Shown here in pieces: positions 58,274 to 64,000 of a DNA stretch of 64,000 bases. Source of the stretch: Bacteroidales bacterium (GTDB lineage Bacteria > Bacteroidota > Bacteroidia > Bacteroidales > VadinHA17); the NCBI GenBank assembly GCA_003142255.1, contig PLLO01000007.1:1-64000 (forward strand). The letters are read 5' to 3'. A model generated the notes under the pieces. It was given only the letters and a program-made list of their open reading frames with translations. It was not told where the DNA came from and did not search any database. The translations under genes and the position numbers were made by a program. Each line of letters opens with the position of its first letter. Position 1 is the first letter of the stretch.

Positions 58274-58666
58274 CTACTCTTTAGAATCAATAGTTTCGTA
58301 ATTCACGGGTATGATACCATCTACCAGTTCTCCGGTCTTGATATACTTTTCGATGATCTGATCGGCTCTTTTAAGATCAACAAACCCGTACACAACAGGG
58401 TCCTGACCCGGAAGCTTAACTTCAACAGTGGGTTCAGCGTAACAATACCCCATGCATCCTGTCTGGGTTACAACTGCCGGAATATTCCTTTTTTCAAGCT
58501 GTTCCATGAAAAACTCCATGATGGGCTTTGCGCCGGATGCAATTCCGCAAGTTGCCATTGCAACTTTAACCTGAACCTGATTTTTTGATTCAATTGCGTT
58601 GATAAGTCCTGTCTTTAACTCTTCTCGTTTCTTTTTAAGATCTGGGAGTGATTTGATTTGTGACAT
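58274..58666 (-). CDS. (2Fe-2S) ferredoxin domain protein
   Basis: 'VAMATCGIASGAKPI', 'TQTGCMGYCYAEPTVEV'; first gene of the hydrogenase operon. Confidence 0.88.
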   Translation of the reverse strand: MSQIKSLPDLKKKREELKTGLINAIESKNQVQVKVAMATCGIASGAKPIMEFFMEQLEKRNIPAVVTQTGCMGYCYAEPTVEVKLPGQDPVVYGFVDLKRADQIIEKYIKTGELVDGIIPVNYETIDSKE

Positions 58667-58803
58667 GATTTTTTACTTGTTAATTATTTTGCAGTTTATT
58701 ATTATCTATTTGATAGTCATTTATTTATTGTTTCATTATTAGTTATAAGAGCAAAATTGAATAGTGCCGCAATGCTTAACGGGCACAAAGATATAATATT
58801 TAG

Positions 58804-58837
58804 TGTGAAATAAATAACATTGTTAATAAAATAACAC
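58804..58837. promoter_or_regulatory. Two tandem Rex-like operator palindromes (putative)
   Basis: TGTGA-AATAAA-TAACA (58804-58819) and TGTTA-ATAAAA-TAACA (58821-58836); both fit TGTKA-N6-TMACA spacing, about 140-160 bp upstream of the 58666 start. Confidence 0.45.
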
Positions 58838-59029
58838 AAATTTAAAATATTTCTAAATAAGAGTTTAAATGCTAAAGGATATAACCATGCTGTTAAGTGA
58901 AAAACATTAGTTTCTCAATTTCTCACTACAATTTACGAAATCATGTTTTAACGGGATAGATTTAAAAGAATATATTTTAAAATAGGACAGAAGAAAAGAG
59001 GTGCAATTTTGAACAACGGAAGATGACTC

Positions 59030-59728
59030 CTAAATATGGAAAAAGCTGTCGAGCTTATTCCCTTTTTTCATCCTGTAATGCACGTAAAAAAGTACCAACG
59101 CAATTGGCAATATTGAGACTGCTGCAAGTAACGACCAGTGTGCATCCACAAAGCCTCTCATATATTTATCAAGAATAATTTCAGTTAGTATGCAAAATCC
59201 TGCAGCAGAAAGAAATATGATCGCTAAGATATTGAAGCCTTTAAATCGCGCATACCGGTACAATATAATAACCAGGCATGCAAAGAAAACAGCTGACAGT
59301 GTAATTGGCAGACCGACAGGGATAAACCAGTTCGCTCCGGGGGAGATGAGATCAAACATGAGAAGCATCAGCAGGGCAGTTGCAGACAGTCCGGTTACCA
59401 GTATCCAGACATTCCTGATTTTGAGCAATATAAAGGTCAGGAATAGCCATGCCGAAATTAGAGATACATCAGCAAAGAGAGACCATTTAATGCCTTCTCC
59501 AATAACCAGGTCGACAATGGTGCAGACGGCAATTCCGGAAAATGCAATTATTCCGGTCAGTTCCCAGATATGCTTCCGTGTCTCTTTTTTATGAAGATTA
59601 AGAATATCGGAAGGATAATTCATAGTTTCAGCCTTTACTTCTGCCGGATCATCCTGGTTTTTTCCGCACAGAGGACATTGCTTAATGCCCCCTTCTAGTT
59701 CCACTCCGCAATTGATGCATATATTCAT
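59030..59728 (-). CDS. DUF6320-like zinc-ribbon membrane protein
   Basis: N-terminal CxxC...CPLCGK zinc ribbon, then about 6-7 TM helices. Confidence 0.75.
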   Translation of the reverse strand: MNICINCGVELEGGIKQCPLCGKNQDDPAEVKAETMNYPSDILNLHKKETRKHIWELTGIIAFSGIAVCTIVDLVIGEGIKWSLFADVSLISAWLFLTFILLKIRNVWILVTGLSATALLMLLMFDLISPGANWFIPVGLPITLSAVFFACLVIILYRYARFKGFNILAIIFLSAAGFCILTEIILDKYMRGFVDAHWSLLAAVSILPIALVLFYVHYRMKKGNKLDSFFHI

Positions 59729-59739
59729 AATAAACTTAT

Positions 59740-61032
59740 TTAATTGTCATTCAATATTTTAATATGGATTCCTGATTCTGAAAGCTGCTTAAGAAAAGAT
59801 TGCTCAAGTTCATTTGACCCGGTTATATTGCAGAAGATCATCCTTACCTTGTCCTTATATGTGACTATTGCACAGCTTACCTTGACCTGTATATTGGGCG
59901 GAGGAGGCACTATATGAATAGAATCGACCAATGTTTCCATTTCTTCCGGGAGTCTTACAATTCCCAGGTTAGTAATTATTCCCGAGCACTTCTTTGATCC
60001 CAGCCCCCTGTAGAAAGCTGAAATAGCCAGCCGTTTTATAAACAAGGGAAGGACCCTGATTATCAGCATCTTTTCGTGGCCGACATTTGATGACATGAAC
60101 CTTGAGATCTGTTTGATATCCGAGCTTGATTGAATATAATTATGCACATTTTTAAGGATCTCCTCAAAAGTGTAAATACCCAACCTTAAATCAACTTCAG
60201 GAGTGACAAACAATGAGAAATTCCGCATGCTCCTGCTGGGTAATTTATTCCTCATATTTACAGGCACTTCAATTCGCAGTACATTGAACTTTTGTTTTAT
60301 CCCTTTATCTTTTTCAGCGAGGTATATTTTCTGAAGGGAAAAGAGATATACAGCAACAAGATATTCAGTTAATGAGACTTTATTGTTCCTCGATAATTCA
60401 ACGATTTCATTCACACTCATTTCAGCAAGGAGCACCCTGAGCCTTGGCTTTTCATTGAGCCGGAACGGAAGATGCCATGCTTTTGACATTTTTCCGGGAG
60501 GAGGGAGCTTGCGGAAAAACCTGTTGAAGCTGTCTTCGACCTCATCATCGGAAACCGGAGAATCAGGAAGGATTATTCCTTCTGAGGAACTTATGGAATT
60601 TCCCGTCAGCTTCAGGTATGTATAGAGCAATGATTTCAGATATTCCATTGCGCCTGAACCGTCTGTTATTATATGAATGAACTCTACCGATATCCTGTTA
60701 GCCTTTATAAGAACTCTGTACAATGGTTCGTTTTTTCTTTTAAGTGCAAAGGCTGTACATGGGATTTTTTCCTCAGGCTGGATCCTCGGCGGTTTATTAT
60801 TGAACTCAAGATAGTTCCAGAATAATCCGCTTCCCAGAGAAACGTTGAAATAAGGGAACCTCACCGAGGTAATTTCAACTGCCTCTTTAATGGCCCGATA
60901 ATTTACCGGCTTTTTAAGAACCGCAGTCAGCCTGAATACAGATGTCAGCTCGCCTGTTGTTATAGCAGGATAAAGCTTCGCTGCATTATCGAGTCTTATC
61001 CAGTTTCTCTTTTGAATGTCTTTTGAGTCGAT
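59740..61032 (-). CDS. CAT/condensation-superfamily acyltransferase (alcohol acetyltransferase-like)
   Basis: 'EFIHIITDGSGAMEYLKSLLYTYLKL' HxxxDG-type motif. Frame stays open upstream of the ORF-track GTG (60864) encoding 'NWIRLDNAAKLYPAITTGELTSVFRLTAVLKKPVNYRAIKEAVEITS'; start uncertain (see findings). Confidence 0.75.
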   Translation of the reverse strand: MDSKDIQKRNWIRLDNAAKLYPAITTGELTSVFRLTAVLKKPVNYRAIKEAVEITSVRFPYFNVSLGSGLFWNYLEFNNKPPRIQPEEKIPCTAFALKRKNEPLYRVLIKANRISVEFIHIITDGSGAMEYLKSLLYTYLKLTGNSISSSEGIILPDSPVSDDEVEDSFNRFFRKLPPPGKMSKAWHLPFRLNEKPRLRVLLAEMSVNEIVELSRNNKVSLTEYLVAVYLFSLQKIYLAEKDKGIKQKFNVLRIEVPVNMRNKLPSRSMRNFSLFVTPEVDLRLGIYTFEEILKNVHNYIQSSSDIKQISRFMSSNVGHEKMLIIRVLPLFIKRLAISAFYRGLGSKKCSGIITNLGIVRLPEEMETLVDSIHIVPPPPNIQVKVSCAIVTYKDKVRMIFCNITGSNELEQSFLKQLSESGIHIKILNDN

Positions 61033-61182
61033 TTCCTTCTCCCTCCTTATTAACTGAGGTAAATTTATAAAATGTTTGTTACAAAACAGGTGTGACGATA
61101 TTATGTGACTGACAGTTTTCTTGTTTTAAAATTCTTATTTTTGTCAGCAACCACTATTAATCACTCAAAACTCTTAAGTCAA

Positions 61183-63351
61183 ATGAAAAGACTATCCTAC
61201 CCGAAGACAAGCCTGTTTGTTCTTCTGATAATGTTATTTGCAGGAAACCAGCTTCTTGCACAGATGCCAATGCGCAATTTTAACCGTGTTTCAATTCTTG
61301 GCTGGAGTGATGATTCCCACTACCTGATCCGGAATTTTGATGCGGAAAAGAACCTGGTAACCTTCAGTGTTGATATTAAAACAGGGAAAAGCACAATTGT
61401 ACCTGCCACCAAAACCGACAGAGAACTTCTCACGGAATCTCTTCCTTCAGGCGTATCAATCAGTAACAATGATATAATTGCTCCTGACATGAAAAGTGCC
61501 ATTATCAATAAGGAGAATGACCTTTATTATTTCATCAGGGGTGAAAAAGAGCTTAAGAGACTTACAAACGACAATACTCCTGAGGTCAATACGCGTTTTT
61601 CACCTGATGGTCATAAGATTGCATACACGAAAAACAAGGATTTATATGTTTATGACCTTGTAAATGGCAAGGAGATAAGACTGACAAAAGATGCATCTGA
61701 AAAAATCTACAATGGTTATTCCGCCTGGGTTTATATGGAAGAAATACTTGAGAGACCAAGCCATTACGCAGCATTCTGGTGGGCACCCGACGGGTCAAAG
61801 ATTGCTTACCTGAGAACCGACGAGACAGAAGTACCTGTTTTTACCCTGAACCGTCTTGATGAACCCGACGGCGTCCATGGCACTCTTGAAGTTGTTCCCT
61901 ATCCGAAAGCAGGCGATCCGAACCCTAAGGTAAAAATGGGAATTGCTGATATAGCTACGGGAAATACAACATGGGTCAAGACAGATTATTCAGTAGACCA
62001 GTATATTGCATGGCCTTTCTGGACACCCGACAGCAAAAAGCTTGCTGTTCAGGTTCTGAACCGTGACCAGAATGATCTTCAGATATTGCTTGCCGATCCT
62101 TCAACCGGAGATTTTACGAAAATATTTGAGGAAACAACCAGGACCTGGATTGAAATTCATGAAGATATTTATGTAATGAAGAATAATAAAGGTTTTATTA
62201 TCCGCAGTCTTAAAAATGGCTGGGAGAACCTTTCTTTCCAGGGTTGGGACGGACATCAGATTGCACAGCTTACCAATCTCGGCTTCAGGGTAAATTCACT
62301 CGACAGGGTGGATGAGGATATGAAGCTTGCTTATTTTTTGGCTACCGGGACAGAATCAACTGATTCGCATGCTTTCAGGGTTGGACTGGATGGTAAGAAC
62401 CTTATTCAGATCACCAGGGGTGACGGAACACATAATGTCAGCATTTCCACAAAAGGAAGCTATCTGATAGATACATGGAACAGCATCACCAGTGCCGGTT
62501 CAATAATTGCCTATGACAAGAAGGGGAAACAGCTTAAGGAAATTTATAAATTTGATCAACCTCTCTTCGATCCTGCAAAGAACTCGAAGGCAGAATTTGT
62601 GAAAATCATGACCTCGGACGGGCTCTTCAATATGCCGGCAATTATCACTTACCCGGTTAATTTTGATCCTTCAAAGAAATACCCCGTGGTATTTGATATT
62701 TATGGCGGTCCTGATGTTAAGAATGTTTACAACAGATGGGCAGGAAGTAGTCCATCATGGTATTCGCAGAACGGGATCATAACCTTCACTATAGATCACC
62801 GCGGTTCCGGGCAATTCGGCAGGAGAGGGCTGGATTACATATACCGCTCCTTTGGAAAATGGGAGATACTCGATTATGAAGACGGAGTAAAATGGCTTCT
62901 TTCAAAGCCTTTTGTTGACAGTACGAAAATGGGAATCACCGGGAGCTCTTATGGAGGCTATATGACCTGCCTCGCACTTACAAAAGGCGCCGATTACTGG
63001 ACACATGGGTTTGCAGGTTCCTCGGTTACCGACTGGAGGTTATATGATGATGTCTACACAGAGCGTTATATGGACACACCGAAGGATAATCCTGATGGAT
63101 ATAAAGATGGCTCGGTTCTTACCTTTTCTAAAAACCTGAAGGGGAAGCTTTATATTACGCACGGAGATATGGACGATAACGTTCACATGCAGAACTCAAT
63201 TTACCTTATCTCCAGGCTTGAGGATGAAGGCAAATCATTCCAGTTCATGCTTTATCCTGAAGGACGTCACGGTTGGGGCGGGGCAAAAGCCATGCATTCC
63301 CGAAATGAAGAAAACAATTTTTGGCTCGAGAATTTCTTTGGCAAGAAATAG
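61183..63351 (+). CDS. Dipeptidyl peptidase IV family S9 peptidase
   Basis: 'WAPDGSKIAYLRTDETEVP', catalytic 'GITGSSYGGYMTCLAL', 'HGDMDDNVHMQNSI', 'YPEGRHGW'; start adjusted to MKRLSYPKTSLF. Confidence 0.94.
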   Translation: MKRLSYPKTSLFVLLIMLFAGNQLLAQMPMRNFNRVSILGWSDDSHYLIRNFDAEKNLVTFSVDIKTGKSTIVPATKTDRELLTESLPSGVSISNNDIIAPDMKSAIINKENDLYYFIRGEKELKRLTNDNTPEVNTRFSPDGHKIAYTKNKDLYVYDLVNGKEIRLTKDASEKIYNGYSAWVYMEEILERPSHYAAFWWAPDGSKIAYLRTDETEVPVFTLNRLDEPDGVHGTLEVVPYPKAGDPNPKVKMGIADIATGNTTWVKTDYSVDQYIAWPFWTPDSKKLAVQVLNRDQNDLQILLADPSTGDFTKIFEETTRTWIEIHEDIYVMKNNKGFIIRSLKNGWENLSFQGWDGHQIAQLTNLGFRVNSLDRVDEDMKLAYFLATGTESTDSHAFRVGLDGKNLIQITRGDGTHNVSISTKGSYLIDTWNSITSAGSIIAYDKKGKQLKEIYKFDQPLFDPAKNSKAEFVKIMTSDGLFNMPAIITYPVNFDPSKKYPVVFDIYGGPDVKNVYNRWAGSSPSWYSQNGIITFTIDHRGSGQFGRRGLDYIYRSFGKWEILDYEDGVKWLLSKPFVDSTKMGITGSSYGGYMTCLALTKGADYWTHGFAGSSVTDWRLYDDVYTERYMDTPKDNPDGYKDGSVLTFSKNLKGKLYITHGDMDDNVHMQNSIYLISRLEDEGKSFQFMLYPEGRHGWGGAKAMHSRNEENNFWLENFFGKK

Positions 63352-63377
63352 TTATGCATTCCAAATACAGCTGACAT

Positions 63378-64000
63378 ATGAAAAAGATACTATTATCACT
63401 GAAACCAGTACTGGTATTCAGCATGATCCTCATTTTATCATTGCTCCCGAAACAATCACAGGCAGAACCAAAAAGCAGGGATAGAAATATCCTTGCGAAT
63501 GAGGCAAAAGCAATCGGCCTGGCAAAAGTCCTTATAACCGACAATTCCTGGAACAAGATCCCGGATTATAAGAGTAGGGACTTCTGGCAGAAGCTCCCTG
63601 AAAAAATAAGGCAGGAATACGTTTCAAAGGCTGAGGGTTACCTGAATTACAGCTGGCCGGTTGTAAAAGCCACCGACTATCTTGAGTTTATCCGTTCCGG
63701 AAACAGGCGGCCGGAGGAGGAGGCTTACTCTGGCTCCCGGAATGCACTGGATGCCCTGGTGATGGGTGAACTCGTTGAAGGCAAAGGAAGGTTTATGGAT
63801 CAGATCGTGAATGCCGTATGGTATTACAGTGAGCAGACCTGGTGGGGATGGTCGGCTCACCTTGGCGCACAAAAAGCAGGAGCAGGACTTCCTGATGTCA
63901 ATGAACCGTACGTCGACCTGGGAGTAGGAGAGCTTACCAACGACCTGTCATGGACTCTTTACCTGTTTAAAGAGCAATTCGATAAAGTGCATCCTCTTAT
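63378..64000 (+). CDS. Heparinase II/III-like family protein, partial, runs off window
   Basis: Own translation: MKKILLSLKPVLVFSMILILSLLPKQSQAEPKSRDRNILANEAKAIGLAKVLITDNSWNKIPDYKSRDFWQKLPEKIRQEYVSKAEGYLNYSWPVVKATDYLEFIRSGNRRPEEEAYSGSRNALDALVMGELVEGKGRFMDQIVNAVWYYSEQTWWGWSAHLG...; no stop to window end. Confidence 0.65.
   Translation, partial: MKKILLSLKPVLVFSMILILSLLPKQSQAEPKSRDRNILANEAKAIGLAKVLITDNSWNKIPDYKSRDFWQKLPEKIRQEYVSKAEGYLNYSWPVVKATDYLEFIRSGNRRPEEEAYSGSRNALDALVMGELVEGKGRFMDQIVNAVWYYSEQTWWGWSAHLGAQKAGAGLPDVNEPYVDLGVGELTNDLSWTLYLFKEQFDKVHPL

Overview
This is a Bacteroidetes (Bacteroidales-like) chromosomal window. The evidence is a type IX secretion C-terminal domain, PorD/DUF4835, Bacteroidetes-type RNAP omega, a SusC/SusD pair, DUF5606, DUF3276 and long-form NusB. 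Bases 1 to about 6100 look like an accessory island: a truncated PAS protein, a large LRR/thioredoxin-like/M64-peptidase fusion with a T9SS-sorted neighbour, flanking degenerate repeats with a 56-bp period, and a roughly 0.9 kb gene-poor stretch ending at tRNA-Pro(GGG). The rest is mostly housekeeping and metabolic: trxB, a TorD-like chaperone, a serine palmitoyltransferase-like enzyme, bamD-rpoZ-coaBC-porD-recN, fabI, hutI-ftcD, susCD, lolA-ftsK, arcC-OTC, nusB-DUF1573-yajC-YbbR-coaE, agmatinase, mazG, phoH, purC, an ECF sigma locus, a patatin/beta-barrel protein, YgiQ, an HydABC-type electron-bifurcating [FeFe]-hydrogenase operon, a DUF6320/acyltransferase pair, and DPP-IV. The most interesting leads are: (i) the LRR-Trx-M64 cassette and its flanking repeats; (ii) two tandem Rex-like palindromes upstream of the hydrogenase operon; (iii) the acyltransferase beside DUF6320, whose reading frame has no ATG/GTG/TTG start that includes its conserved-looking N-terminus; (iv) several dispersed intergenic repeat families, two of which supply the C-termini of proteins (HutI, YgiQ). 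No CRISPR array, rRNA or intact transposase was seen. All family names are recognised from sequence motifs without database searches.
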